Assembly (NCBI RefSeq): GCF_000520955.1
Contig: NZ_JACC01000006.1
Span: 171,171 to 235,170, forward strand
Source: Aquimarina pacifica
GTDB taxonomy: Bacteria; Bacteroidota; Bacteroidia; Flavobacteriales; Flavobacteriaceae
Length of the DNA: 64,000 nt
Direction of reading: 5' to 3'
In this document: positions 19,802-29,600 of the stretch, one piece after another
How the letters are laid out: the number at the start of each line of letters is the position of its first letter
How positions within the stretch are numbered: the first letter of the stretch is position 1
Position numbers and translations under genes: made by a program
Notes under the pieces: generated by a model
Database searches by the model: none
What the model saw: only the letters and a program-made list of their open reading frames with translations
What the model was told of the DNA's origin: nothing

Positions 19802-22390
19802 TTACCATTTACTACTAGGTGTTACACCATCTTGTTTTTTACTAGTTTCAGTACCACTTATATCGAGATTAATATAATCTTTAAATTTTTCATAGGGTTG
19901 CACTCCTTTCCATTTGATATACGTATTATAATGCAAATGATTCCTCTTTTTACCTTGATAGGAGTTTCCTGTAGAACCTGTATACCCAATGATTTGACCT
20001 TTCTTTACCTTTACGTAATTATCAGCTTCAAATTGATTAGTTATAGAAGATATTAAACCCACATCAATTTCGTTATTATCAATCTTTAAGATACCATTGC
20101 TATAATGTATCTTAAACACCTCTTGTTTACCTGTTATTGGGTCTATTATAATTGTATCTGGGTCTTTCCATTCTTTTGAGGATAGAAAATCTTTATAATT
20201 TAACCAACCGTGATTAGGTAGAATAGTCTTTTTCTTTTTGTTATAAAAACGAAAACGAGTTTTTTCAAACTGCATTAGGTGTATATAATTAAAGCGGATG
20301 TGTTCTTCCTTATACTGTCCTTCTAATTTTATTTTAAACCCAGAAGAAGATTTTGTGATTTGATGCATAGTAATTTTACCTTCTACAGATGCATATACTG
20401 GTGTGCCCACAGGTGCATAAATGTCTAATCCATTATGTTCACCGCTACCACGCTGTGGTTTTCCGTATTTTTTAGCTTCATCACTTAATAAGTGGTCTAC
20501 ATCTTTATGTAATTTCATAGATGCATAAGGATTCCACCCCAATATTTTAGAGTCTTTATTGGTTTCAGATTGGCTATTATACCATCCACGTACTTGTGGA
20601 TTAAGAATAGGTTCGTGCCAATCTCCATGATCTCCTGTATTTACAGATACTTCTAAAGCACCAGTCTTTTTTAAGAAAGGTTGATCAAAATCTAATTGAT
20701 CACCTTCGCAGGTTACTTGTAGCCATAGATACGTACTTTTAGCTGGGATTTTTTCTATAACTTGTTCGTATCGCTCTGGATTAGTAATTAATCTATAATC
20801 AAAAGATGTCATATGTACACTTTGATCTAGTTCGCAATCATGATAAGCGTTTTCAACTTCTTTTTCCTGTGGACTTAGTTTTTCTTTCCAATCATCTTTG
20901 GCTTTATCTTCTTTTCTATGTAAAACTACTTCTACTTGAGCTTTTCCATCATTTACCGTAGCTTCTATCTCTGTTTTTTCTGATTCTTTAACTAGTAGCG
21001 AAATAGGGGTATCTTTTTCAGAGATCAATAAAGGTTTTTTCTCAAAAACTTTAAAAGTCACAGTTTTACCTTCTAAATTTTGAGCTTCTGCTGTTAGATA
21101 AACTTTACTGCCTAAATACGCAGCATCAATTTTTTGGTAATAGATGATGGTTTTTGTGTCTTTTTCTTTTCCCTTTGGTTTCTCCTCTTCTTTTTTTACT
21201 GGTATAGTAAGTATTGTTTTTTTAGGAATAAGCTTTGTCCATACAGTATCCGGATTGGCTTTCATAATTTGAGTATAGGGTACTCTCGTTTTTTTAGCAA
21301 TTTTAGCTAAATCATCTCCTTTTACTACGGTATATTCCGTTGGTTCTTTAGGTGTTTCTTTTTTAGGTTTTGGTTTAGGCTTTTCCTCTCCCTTTTGCAC
21401 TTCCTTCTTCCGTTCTTCAGCAAAGTATGCAGTAATGATCTTTTCATCTGGATTAAGATCAAGATAGGTAGCGTATTTGTCTTTACAGTTTTCTATGGGT
21501 TCACCACTATTAACCACCACATATAAATCCAATCCGGGTTTATTTTCATCTTTTTGTTGTAGTCCATACTCCGTTTTCTTTTTTACAGGAAACTGTTTTA
21601 ACGTCTTACGACCAGTAATTTTGATACTATTAGCTCCCCAATCCAGTTTATCATCTTCGCCTCCTTTATCATAGTCTAAAACATCAAGATTAAGGTCTTT
21701 ACCATCTAACCCTAACGTCTCAACTTGTAAAAAGACATCTTGATCGTAGCCCGTGTACTTTATCTTTTGTTCTTTGGCATTTACCCAATTGATGGATAAT
21801 ACTTCTGGTTTGGCAATGACAGCAGTATCTACCTGACAAGGTTTATGAAATGAATTCATTCCAATATGTGCTTCAACTTTGACTTTTTTACCGTCTAACC
21901 ATTTAGAAAATTTAATTTCAAGCTTATCCTCTGTGGGAGTAATCTTAGAGTATAAAATAAATTCTTTATTTTTCTTGTTGCCGTTATAGATATCAATAGT
22001 TCTTTCTTCTTTATCAGTTTTATCTATACCAAGTATCCGGATGCGGTTTTCTTTTTTACCATCAATATAAACACTCCATCGAATTTTCTTTTTATAGGCT
22101 TCATCGGGAGTCCCTCCATCATATGTTGCTATGGAATAGGTGGCAATTTCTCCTGCTTTAATTTCTTTTGGTCCTGTAACGCTAGCAACTACTATTTTTT
22201 CTTTTGATTTTAATCCAGGCTTATCAACAGCATTGGTAACAAACGTATTAAAGTTAGGAGCTACGCCACGATCATTTTTTCTGTCTTGCATACGTTGATA
22301 TCGCTCCGCAAATTTAGATTTCATCACAGCCTTATTTTTCTGGACGGCTTCACTTTCGTAATTGCTTATTTTTTCCGCTTCTTGACTCAT
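19802..22390 (-). CDS. LysM and M23 metallopeptidase protein, candidate T6SS effector
   Basis: An 862-aa protein without a signal peptide. Beta-rich Ig-like regions occupy about residues 45-330 and 410-500. A LysM domain lies at about 352-398 (YTVVKGDDLAKIAKK to KKTILTIP) after a Lys/Pro-rich linker. A C-terminal M23-type peptidase follows: GEHNGLDIYAPVGTPVYA near residue 650 gives the HxxxD zinc ligands, and NHLHYN near residue 818 gives the HxH. This enzyme type cuts peptidoglycan cross-links. The lack of a signal peptide, the LysM domain and the position downstream of vgrG and a PAAR-like gene suggest a cell-wall-degrading effector delivered by the VgrG spike. Confidence 0.8.
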   Translation of the reverse strand: MSQEAEKISNYESEAVQKNKAVMKSKFAERYQRMQDRKNDRGVAPNFNTFVTNAVDKPGLKSKEKIVVASVTGPKEIKAGEIATYSIATYDGGTPDEAYKKKIRWSVYIDGKKENRIRILGIDKTDKEERTIDIYNGNKKNKEFILYSKITPTEDKLEIKFSKWLDGKKVKVEAHIGMNSFHKPCQVDTAVIAKPEVLSINWVNAKEQKIKYTGYDQDVFLQVETLGLDGKDLNLDVLDYDKGGEDDKLDWGANSIKITGRKTLKQFPVKKKTEYGLQQKDENKPGLDLYVVVNSGEPIENCKDKYATYLDLNPDEKIITAYFAEERKKEVQKGEEKPKPKPKKETPKEPTEYTVVKGDDLAKIAKKTRVPYTQIMKANPDTVWTKLIPKKTILTIPVKKEEEKPKGKEKDTKTIIYYQKIDAAYLGSKVYLTAEAQNLEGKTVTFKVFEKKPLLISEKDTPISLLVKESEKTEIEATVNDGKAQVEVVLHRKEDKAKDDWKEKLSPQEKEVENAYHDCELDQSVHMTSFDYRLITNPERYEQVIEKIPAKSTYLWLQVTCEGDQLDFDQPFLKKTGALEVSVNTGDHGDWHEPILNPQVRGWYNSQSETNKDSKILGWNPYASMKLHKDVDHLLSDEAKKYGKPQRGSGEHNGLDIYAPVGTPVYASVEGKITMHQITKSSSGFKIKLEGQYKEEHIRFNYIHLMQFEKTRFRFYNKKKKTILPNHGWLNYKDFLSSKEWKDPDTIIIDPITGKQEVFKIHYSNGILKIDNNEIDVGLISSITNQFEADNYVKVKKGQIIGYTGSTGNSYQGKKRNHLHYNTYIKWKGVQPYEKFKDYINLDISGTETSKKQDGVTPSSKW

Positions 22391-22421
22391 TCCTTTGTTA
22401 CATTTTTTAACATTCTATTTG

Positions 22422-23012
22422 CTATCTATCTAACGTCAACCATCCTAAAACACGATCATTATCAATATAGTATTTTTTTTCTTCATATTTTAATCCTAAT
22501 CGCTCTCTGCTTTCTCCAAAAGGTCCCGGATTTTGTTGGATTATGGTAACGCTATCTTTAGTTACTTCTGCAATGATCGTTACATGTCCATATGAATTCC
22601 AGAAACTTCTACTAAAAACAACAATGTCATTAACCTTTGGTTCTACAGAAGCTCCATTATGATATTGCAATAAATCCCTTTGCTTGTTTAAAGCACCGTT
22701 TTTTAATGCAGTATTAAAAAAGTCTTTTGCATTACCATAGGTATCTGGCATTTTATGATCTAAGTGTTCATAATAATATCTTTTCACAAACTCAACACAT
22801 TGGTAGTTAATCCCTAAGTTATATCCATCTGGAGCAAGGTTTCTTCCTTCAGTATGTGATACTCCTCCATTATAATACACCTTTACATGATTGAGACTAT
22901 CGATCACTTGTCCCACTTGATACTTGGTGTTAAAGTTCACTTTTTTGACCATCTTAATACCTAGAAATATCAAAACTAAAACCCCAAATACTATTAGTAT
23001 TTTATACTTCAT
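22422..23012 (-). CDS. CHAP-domain amidase with N-terminal membrane anchor
   Basis: A 196-aa protein with one N-terminal hydrophobic helix (residues 4-20) followed by a CHAP-type NlpC/P60-like domain. The catalytic Cys is in NYQCVEFVKRYY and the His in YGHVTIIAEV. Such domains hydrolyse peptidoglycan amide bonds or glutathionylspermidine. It overlaps the upstream gene by 4 nt (ATGA at 23009-23012) and precedes the M23 gene by 31 nt. It may be a second effector of the cassette, or a resident enzyme anchored at the periplasmic face; sequence alone does not decide. Confidence 0.78.
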   Translation of the reverse strand: MKYKILIVFGVLVLIFLGIKMVKKVNFNTKYQVGQVIDSLNHVKVYYNGGVSHTEGRNLAPDGYNLGINYQCVEFVKRYYYEHLDHKMPDTYGNAKDFFNTALKNGALNKQRDLLQYHNGASVEPKVNDIVVFSRSFWNSYGHVTIIAEVTKDSVTIIQQNPGPFGESRERLGLKYEEKKYYIDNDRVLGWLTLDR

Positions 23013-23539
23013 TCTAAGGGTATTATTTGATATGGCTTACTTTCGGCTATAGAAAACCAATCGATTTTTATAGTTACCTTATCTTGCTTTAGAAAGGGGT
23101 ATCCTTTTTTACCTGTATCAGCATAAAACCAATATGCTGCATCTTCATCACTAAACCTAAACTCTAGATTCTTATACAAACTAGCTTGATCCTTATCGGT
23201 ATAACATAGGTTTTTAAGAATAATCTTGTTTTTATACTTGCCAGAAAACAAAAGCTTTCCCTCTGGGTTGCTTATCGTATCTTTTTTGTCAATGATTTCT
23301 AATTTACCACTAAAGTTAACAAGAGGGTATGTATAGGAGAACTTAATAGTAAGATCCTTACTTTGCTGCTGTGTAGCATTGCAATCAGAAGCTTGTACAT
23401 TTTGATATGCTAAGTGTTCATCTTTATGAATCTCAAATTCCGGATTAAAAGTCATCTCTGTAAAAAGTGAAGACAAAAGCCAAAGTACAACAGCGAAAAT
23501 TCCGGTTATTAGCCCTATTATTTTTATCTTTTTTTTCAT
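23009..23539 (-). CDS. membrane-anchored unknown protein, candidate immunity protein
   Basis: A 176-aa protein with one N-terminal transmembrane helix (about residues 5-25) and a beta-rich periplasmic domain. No known family is recognised. It overlaps both neighbours by 4 nt (ATGA at 23536-23539 and 23009-23012), so it is translated with the protease-like protein upstream and the CHAP protein downstream. Size, anchoring and position fit an immunity protein, by inference. Confidence 0.65.
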   Translation of the reverse strand: MKKKIKIIGLITGIFAVVLWLLSSLFTEMTFNPEFEIHKDEHLAYQNVQASDCNATQQQSKDLTIKFSYTYPLVNFSGKLEIIDKKDTISNPEGKLLFSGKYKNKIILKNLCYTDKDQASLYKNLEFRFSDEDAAYWFYADTGKKGYPFLKQDKVTIKIDWFSIAESKPYQIIPLE

Positions 23540-24855
23540 TGTGCTACAGGTTCTGCATCTTTAGTAAACAAATATAAATTTCTTGGTAAACCATCAGGAG
23601 TGTATCCTGCCTTTACCGGGCCATAAGCTCCTTGGGGATTCCATATCACTTCATCCCAGCCTCCTGATGATCTATAAGCCCTAACCCAATCTTTTGGATT
23701 TAGTGGATTATGAGCATCTTCGTCTTCATAATATTCATATTGAGCTTTATAAATTTCATCGCCATTATCTTTCCAGGTATCTGCATAATTTGATCGTACA
23801 AGGTAGGTATATACTTTAATATCCAAATGATTCGCAATGTCTTGTGCAAGACTTTCTTGAGGTTTTGCTTGTTCAAAAGGTGTAGGTACTTCTTCAATTC
23901 TTATGGCTTTGGCAATGAGACCAGAGTTCTTATCATCGTAGAAACGTTGCGCTTCAGCTCTTGTTTCAAAAAACTTGGTTGTAGTAATTAAGGATCTTGG
24001 ATTTATAGGATAGTACTCCACATTATAGCCAGGACCAACAAACGATCTTGCTGTACTATTATTTCCAGATCGACAAGCAAAAGAATATAACTCCGCATCA
24101 GCAGCAAAAGCTTCTTTTTGTAATAGAGGAACATGGGTTTTGTTAAACTCTTGGTCTACATTATTTATTTCCACGGGTACTATTGGCCAACCTAATCCAA
24201 AAGTAAAGCGACTTGGCATACCATGAGAGAAAATTTTAAGTGTCCCTATCTGTACAATATCATTATCGTCATTAGGAAGTTCCCTATCATTTATACTCGC
24301 ATCAATAGTTTTGGTATTGATATAATCAATCATTTTCTGACGGGTGTCAATTTCTATAATATCAGTCTTATCATTAAAATTTAAAATTGCTTCTTTAAAT
24401 GCACCAATTTGTTCACTAGAGTAATCGTCAGGATAATACAAAACGGTAAGGTATTTTTGATCTGGATAATTTACCTTTACTTCTCTAACGGTTTGCGCCA
24501 TAAACATTAGTTTGTTACCAAATGTTTCGGATTCTTTTTCTGTTCCTGTAATGAGAAGAATTTCTTTTGCTAAAACCGGTGTAAGTACTTGAATTATGAC
24601 ACTAACTGATGGATCAGGCTCTTCTAAAAAAGGCATGACATACACCTTTTCTCCAGCTAGGTTCTTGTCAAATGATATTTTTTTTGAAACATTACCCTGA
24701 TCATCTATATATCCTTGCTTTTCGAAGTACTGTATTTCTCCTCCTTCTTTTTTCCAAGCCCATTCTACTTTTTCTTTATCTGCATTACTTAAGTCTTTAT
24801 TAAACTCAGCAACACTAAAAACGTACTCTTTACCAATTATCACTTCTTTACTCAT
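23536..24855 (-). CDS. candidate T6SS effector with caspase-like His-Cys dyad
   Basis: A 439-aa cytoplasmic-looking protein. Residues 1-90 resemble the beta-sandwich (Ig-like) modules of the 862-aa neighbour. Residues about 95-275 alternate hydrophobic strands and helices. There, LKIFSHG places His211-Gly212 after a strand, and ELYSFACRSGN places Cys261 after another, the layout of the clan CD cysteine peptidase dyad (caspase/gingipain type). The C-terminal part (about 290-439) is charged and unrecognised. It overlaps the DUF4280 gene by 4 nt. The family is not recognised with certainty; the dyad is a reading of the pattern, not a proven activity. Confidence 0.6.
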   Translation of the reverse strand: MSKEVIIGKEYVFSVAEFNKDLSNADKEKVEWAWKKEGGEIQYFEKQGYIDDQGNVSKKISFDKNLAGEKVYVMPFLEEPDPSVSVIIQVLTPVLAKEILLITGTEKESETFGNKLMFMAQTVREVKVNYPDQKYLTVLYYPDDYSSEQIGAFKEAILNFNDKTDIIEIDTRQKMIDYINTKTIDASINDRELPNDDNDIVQIGTLKIFSHGMPSRFTFGLGWPIVPVEINNVDQEFNKTHVPLLQKEAFAADAELYSFACRSGNNSTARSFVGPGYNVEYYPINPRSLITTTKFFETRAEAQRFYDDKNSGLIAKAIRIEEVPTPFEQAKPQESLAQDIANHLDIKVYTYLVRSNYADTWKDNGDEIYKAQYEYYEDEDAHNPLNPKDWVRAYRSSGGWDEVIWNPQGAYGPVKAGYTPDGLPRNLYLFTKDAEPVAQ

Positions 24856-25292
24856 TCTCCTTCTTTATTTTCTTCAACAATAAAAGGACCATGTACTCCA
24901 ACGACTAATTTTGCTTCTTCTAGAGGAGCGAGTGGTGGAATATTTGTTGGTGTATCTTTTTGCGCAGGATCTTCTATGGTAATAGGTATCCCACCTGTAG
25001 CGCACATTATTGTAGAACTTTCCAGTAATGCTTTTTTTCCATCAATGGTAATTCCTATAGCAGTATTTTGCCATTGAACCGGTGCGATTACTCCTGCACA
25101 AGGAGGAGGATTGTTACTGAATTTTGTGCAGTTACCTTGGAACATTAGGTTTGGTTTTCCCTTATCCGCTTCAGTAGCCCATAGCTTATCCTGTAACTTA
25201 ATTTGATTAGAGGTAACCACTAGTTTTCCCTCTGGTTTGGTACACAATGAGCATTTAATCTTAGCTCCGTCAATTACATATTTTTCTGCCAT
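24852..25292 (-). CDS. DUF4280 PAAR-like spike-tip protein
   Basis: A 146-aa protein of the DUF4280 type, regarded as a PAAR-like tip for T6SS or related contractile injection systems. Seen features: a short ordered start (KYVIDGAKIKCSLC), paired Cys (CSLC, NCTKF, PPPCAGV, IMCATGG) that could bind metal, and an IDGKKALLESS block. It lies 2 nt from the unknown protein downstream of vgrG and overlaps the candidate effector by 4 nt, so it probably loads that effector on the spike. Confidence 0.8.
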   Translation of the reverse strand: MAEKYVIDGAKIKCSLCTKPEGKLVVTSNQIKLQDKLWATEADKGKPNLMFQGNCTKFSNNPPPCAGVIAPVQWQNTAIGITIDGKKALLESSTIMCATGGIPITIEDPAQKDTPTNIPPLAPLEEAKLVVGVHGPFIVEENKEGE

Positions 25293-25294
25293 AA

Positions 25295-26083
25295 TTATAC
25301 CTTTTGCTGTAAATGAAATTCATTCCGAATTTCTACTCCATCATAACTGTCTTTAGTTTCTACTGATGCTTTTTCTATCCATTGATTAGTACTATTTATC
25401 TGATAGCTTCCTGAGTATGCTATATGTTCAGAAGATTGCGTATCAATTTCTATGGAAAGAACAACATTGGTATCGTTTAATGCTGACACCTTGATACTTT
25501 CCCGAATCGGATACACCTTTTTCATTCCCATATGCCGAAATTCTTTAACGACAGGAGACAAACTATCATATTTTCCATAAATAGAATGAAATAATAATCC
25601 AAAGTTTTCAAAACTAGAAATGTCAGAAATTATTTTTTGTTCAGTTTCTAATCTACTATCGATAGATCGCGTAAACATTCTAATATGACTACCTTTATAA
25701 TCTTGTTCAATATGCTGCTTTATTTTTTTCCAGTCGCTTTGGATTTGCAAATAATTAGTTACCCCTATAACAGTACCATCATATTTTACCTGTAAAGTAC
25801 AAGTATTGTATAGAGAGGATAATTGATTTAATAATTCATTGACAGCCGAAGATCCTGAATTCAATTTAATCTCAGAAGAAATTGTTTTTATCTTAACTGT
25901 GCGGGAGAATCCATTATCATCATTAGGCTCGCAAAAAACGGTGAATTCTCGTTTCATATTTTTACCTGAACCTGAACTACCTTCTCTATCAATAGCAGCT
26001 GAAAAGATAAAACGAGAATTACCTTCTTCTGGAAATGAACCTTCCCATTCTTTTATGTTGAAATCAAACAACCTGCGAGACAT
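25295..26083 (-). CDS. unknown protein between vgrG and the PAAR-like gene, possible adaptor
   Basis: A 262-aa protein without signal peptide or membrane segments. It starts MSRRLFDFNIKEW and has alternating charged beta strands; no family is recognised. It lies 6 nt after the vgrG stop and 2 nt before the DUF4280 gene, the place where effector-loading chaperones or adaptors usually occur. That role is inferred from the order only. Confidence 0.7.
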   Translation of the reverse strand: MSRRLFDFNIKEWEGSFPEEGNSRFIFSAAIDREGSSGSGKNMKREFTVFCEPNDDNGFSRTVKIKTISSEIKLNSGSSAVNELLNQLSSLYNTCTLQVKYDGTVIGVTNYLQIQSDWKKIKQHIEQDYKGSHIRMFTRSIDSRLETEQKIISDISSFENFGLLFHSIYGKYDSLSPVVKEFRHMGMKKVYPIRESIKVSALNDTNVVLSIEIDTQSSEHIAYSGSYQINSTNQWIEKASVETKDSYDGVEIRNEFHLQQKV

Positions 26084-26089
26084 ATGGGT

Positions 26090-27865
26090 TTATCCTTTGC
26101 TTATTTTAACATCGCTTCCTCCATTAAACGAAGCCGTTCCTCCACCAGATATTTTAAGATCGCCATCGCTTTGTATTTCAGTTTCCGCTGATAATTGAGT
26201 TAAGGATCCACCAATCTGAATATGTTTTTCACTTTCTATAATTTCATTGGCGTTTTTAGATGAAACATCAAGATTCTCACCCGTGTGTATCTCCGTGTTT
26301 TTGCCAATATTAAAGATTGCATTCTCCTTAACATTCAATTCAAAATTAGTAGCATTGAAAGTCATTTTTTCTAAGGCGGTTACTGTTATATTATTGTTTA
26401 CTGTATCTATATGAACGATGTTATCGTTTTTATCCGTAATCTTAATGCTTTCTGATCCTTCAGTATCATTTAATTCGATTAAATGACCTGTTCTGGTTTT
26501 AATGGCTTTAATATCATTGTTGTCTGATTGCCAACTATCGGGTTTGGCTGTACCGTGATATAAAGCACCCAATACAAAAGGTCGTTCTGCATTTCCTCCT
26601 TCAAAATTCACAATTACTTCTTCATCAATTTCTGGTATAAAATGAAATCCTTTATCTGATCCTGCGTGGGGTGTCATCATACGCAACCAAGGCGTTGTTG
26701 CTCCCAATGGTTTTTGCCAAGGGAACTGTACTTTAATTCTACTTAATCCCTCTGGATCATTGTTTTCCATAACCGTGGCAATCTGTACGTCACTTTTTGG
26801 ATATCTGTTGATATCCATTTTAGGATACGCAATAAAATTGGCATCTACAGCTTCAAAAGTGTTTTTATAAGAGCCTCCTTCAATATTGGTGTGGGTAATT
26901 TTTATAATTCTAAAGGTACCGTGTCCTTTGATTTTGATTACTTCCCCAAGATTAACCCCTGGATTATCAGAAGAACCTTTGGCAATGACCTGCTGCATAG
27001 CGCGTGCCTTTGTGTATTGCTCCACTTGGGTATCTAATCTTGGTTTTATAGATGCATCATTATAGAGATTATGATATACTTGTGTTTGTTTGCTAAATAA
27101 TTCTTTTGATATTTTATCTGTAAAACCGTGATATCCTTCTGATGGAATCGCTACTTGTGTACTACTTTTTTGATGAACTTCATCCATAAGGTAATCGTTT
27201 GTGAAATAATCAAAGGAATTGGCAATAGAACTCAACTCCAAAGAGAATTTTTGTAAATCTACACCATACGAAAGCTCTGTTTCCTCATCGCTTGGACTAC
27301 CAAAAATAAGTTTTTTCCCATCATAATAAAACCACTCATTATGATAGGCTGCCAATCTACTTGCATAACTAAAGGCACTTTGATTATGTTGTACTGAATA
27401 GTGGATAGTATCAGAAGATACTGGAGAAAAATTTGTTTCTAATTTTCCTTTATCATATTCCTGAAAGGTTTGCTCTAAAATTTCCGAAAGACTTATATCA
27501 TTAAATGATGCATAATGTCCTCCATCATCAGACAAGATAGAAGTACTTTTAGCCTCTAAGGTTACCAGATCACCACTAGATTGATGAAAGCCTTTTGTTC
27601 CAACAACTTTGGTTACCACCCCTTTAAATTCTAGTTCTTTGTAGATCCCGAAATCAGAAGTAGAGCTTATCTTCATGGTAATAACTCCTCCCAGATACTC
27701 TTTACTGTCCCCAATTAATTCTTCGGATAGTTTTTCAACCACATCGGTTCTACATACTAATTCTAAATCATGATGTGCATCAATTTCTTGTACTAGTTTT
27801 AGGCTTACATAGGACTGAATAGGTGTTCCGGATATGAATATTTGAGTAGTAGTTTGTAGGGCCAT
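26090..27865 (-). CDS. vgrG: VgrG-type spike protein
   Basis: A 591-aa T6SS VgrG/phage gp27-gp5-like protein that forms the trimeric spike tip. The N-terminal part (about 1-350) has the gp27-like region with LELVCRTDVVE and HNEWFYYDGKKLIFG. The OB-fold/gp5 core is at about 365-440, with RIKVQFPWQKP followed by TPWLRMMTPHAGSDKG, EIDEEVIVNFEGGNAERPFVLG and YHG. The C-terminus consists of short beta-prism repeats (GGGTASFNGG). It is the first gene of the minus-strand cassette. No sheath, baseplate or ClpV genes occur in the window, so this is an orphan spike using a machine encoded elsewhere. Confidence 0.93.
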   Translation of the reverse strand: MALQTTTQIFISGTPIQSYVSLKLVQEIDAHHDLELVCRTDVVEKLSEELIGDSKEYLGGVITMKISSTSDFGIYKELEFKGVVTKVVGTKGFHQSSGDLVTLEAKSTSILSDDGGHYASFNDISLSEILEQTFQEYDKGKLETNFSPVSSDTIHYSVQHNQSAFSYASRLAAYHNEWFYYDGKKLIFGSPSDEETELSYGVDLQKFSLELSSIANSFDYFTNDYLMDEVHQKSSTQVAIPSEGYHGFTDKISKELFSKQTQVYHNLYNDASIKPRLDTQVEQYTKARAMQQVIAKGSSDNPGVNLGEVIKIKGHGTFRIIKITHTNIEGGSYKNTFEAVDANFIAYPKMDINRYPKSDVQIATVMENNDPEGLSRIKVQFPWQKPLGATTPWLRMMTPHAGSDKGFHFIPEIDEEVIVNFEGGNAERPFVLGALYHGTAKPDSWQSDNNDIKAIKTRTGHLIELNDTEGSESIKITDKNDNIVHIDTVNNNITVTALEKMTFNATNFELNVKENAIFNIGKNTEIHTGENLDVSSKNANEIIESEKHIQIGGSLTQLSAETEIQSDGDLKISGGGTASFNGGSDVKISKG

Positions 27866-28078
27866 ATGCTGTATTTATTTTGGGTTCTATTTATTAGTGT
27901 ATTGATTTGGTTATTTGTTACCTATAACTGGGGATATTTATAATGCAAACTTACTGTTATTATTGTGTTTAACTATAGCAAAAAGGGGTATTCCCCCTGC
28001 TAAAACTTAACCTTTTCGATGAGTAACTTGTATATTCGTTCAATAACATATTCATTTCAGATCAATTTATTTTAAAAG

Positions 28079-28558
28079 TTATCTTTTTGGATCTACTTGG
28101 TCTAATAACTCCAGTAATAAGAGTCGGTTTGTCTTTGAGTTTTTCTTTTGCACCTGATTATCTTTTAGAAAGTGATGGATTACATATCTAAGATGAGTGT
28201 TTTCAAAGGTTTCTATGATGTTTTTATTTGTTAACCGCTTCATTTTATAATCGTGATACAGTGTATAATACAAGTTATTTCTTGTTGTAAAGGGAAAAAA
28301 TGCAGATCTAAATTCATAAACCTTGATGAAGTGGCAGTAATCCATTAAGTAACAATAGCCACTTTTTCCAATAGTAATCATCTCATTTTTAAAGAATTGT
28401 TTATCCAATTCTTTTATAACACAACGGTATTCAATAGGGGATTTTTGCCCTTGCAACAGTATTTCGACTTTTTGTAAGAGATCATAAGCATCAATTTTTG
28501 CCAATCCATCAAATTGTTTAAGCACTTTTTGTAATATTTCATCCTGGTAGGTTAGCAT
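28079..28558 (-). CDS. unknown protein
   Basis: A 159-aa helical, Lys/Leu-rich soluble protein with aromatic residues clustered in the middle (YCYLMDYCHF). No family recognised. It lies upstream of vgrG with a 213-nt gap that contains a GGGG-CCCC mini-hairpin at about 27985, so it is probably transcribed separately. Confidence 0.6.
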   Translation of the reverse strand: MLTYQDEILQKVLKQFDGLAKIDAYDLLQKVEILLQGQKSPIEYRCVIKELDKQFFKNEMITIGKSGYCYLMDYCHFIKVYEFRSAFFPFTTRNNLYYTLYHDYKMKRLTNKNIIETFENTHLRYVIHHFLKDNQVQKKNSKTNRLLLLELLDQVDPKR

Positions 28559-28601
28559 ATATTCGCTAGGTTTTATTGTGATTGTATTTTTAAAAGATAT
28601 T

Positions 28602-28678
28602 CGGGCACTTTTAGTGAATGGGGGTTTGTTTTTAACTATAAAAAATAATCATACAAAAGCACCCGATATCTCCGGTTG
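28602..28678. terminator. long imperfect inverted repeat between two minus-strand genes
   Basis: GATATTCGGGCACTTTT near 28599 pairs with AAAAGCACCCGATATC near 28656, with small mismatches and a loop of about 40 nt. It lies between two minus-strand genes and may terminate the upstream transcript. Confidence 0.35.
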
Positions 28679-28714
28679 GGGTTATCAACACAAACTATCA
28701 TCCTTGTTTTACTA

Positions 28715-29251
28715 TTATTTCTTTGATCTATTTTGCCAATACTCTGTAAGGTTCCATTTTCTGATAGCATTCATTATTCTATTAGCTGTCACCTTGATAA
28801 ACAATACTTGGTTCTTCGCTTTATCAACAGATACGTTAGGATTTATCTTCTCAAGTACTTGCTCTATTGCTTCGATTCTAGCATTATGATTAAACATTTC
28901 CATTATTTTCTTTTGAACAATATGTTTTGTCTCAGAATCCAATTTATTATAATTAGGGTGTTCATTTAACATGGTAAGAATTTTATCTAAAGCTACATCA
29001 GTAGTTGGCTCATAATGGTTATCTGTTTTGTTGATTAACACAAACCTTCTAGCTCTATGGATTACACTAATAGCATAATCAGTCGTTGTTCCTTTTTCGA
29101 ATAAGCGAGTAGCCCATTTATAGATTAATGACTCATAACAATCTTTATTAGCAACACCTGCCATAAAATCATCCATTTCTATTTGAATAGATTTGATAAT
29201 AGCAAGAAGAAATTTATTACGTCTATTGTCTAGTTCTAAGTTGCTCATCAT
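28715..29251 (-). CDS. unknown helical protein
   Basis: A 178-aa all-helical protein with no signal peptide (MMSNLELDNRRNKFLLAIIKS). No domain is recognised. It overlaps the small HTH-like gene upstream by 4 nt (29248-29251), so the two form an operon. The setting among small regulators is phage-like. Confidence 0.6.
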   Translation of the reverse strand: MMSNLELDNRRNKFLLAIIKSIQIEMDDFMAGVANKDCYESLIYKWATRLFEKGTTTDYAISVIHRARRFVLINKTDNHYEPTTDVALDKILTMLNEHPNYNKLDSETKHIVQKKIMEMFNHNARIEAIEQVLEKINPNVSVDKAKNQVLFIKVTANRIMNAIRKWNLTEYWQNRSKK

Positions 29252-29484
29252 AGGCTTTTGGGTTTTTCTTTCATTTCACTAAATGATCGTAAGCAGATAC
29301 GCTCGATAAAACTGAAAAGTTTTATGATACGTTTGTTATTAAGCTTGCGGTCATACTTCAGAAATTTCTGCAATGTACCGCTTGGAAAACCTAGACGTTT
29401 ATCAAGTCCAGCTGCGTTAATTACAGCTTGATTATCTATTAGCCACTTTTCTACCATGTCTCGTTTTGTTGTATTCATATTCAT
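29248..29484 (-). CDS. small HTH-like protein
   Basis: The likely start is the ATG at 29484 (MNMNTTKRDMVEKW), giving 78 aa; an open frame extends to 29535. Residues roughly 10-60 have the spacing of a helix-turn-helix (INAAGLDKRLGFPSGTLQKFLKYD). It overlaps the following gene by 4 nt. Probably a DNA-binding regulator of the accessory region. Confidence 0.55.
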   Translation of the reverse strand: MNMNTTKRDMVEKWLIDNQAVINAAGLDKRLGFPSGTLQKFLKYDRKLNNKRIIKLFSFIERICLRSFSEMKEKPKSL

Positions 29485-29600
29485 ATCATTTCCCAGACTA
29501 TAAATTGATATAGGCTGATTGTGATAGAGAAACATAAGTGGGGTATATTCTCTCTAACGTTAAACCAATTATGACGATGTGTTTACGTTAAATATGTTTA

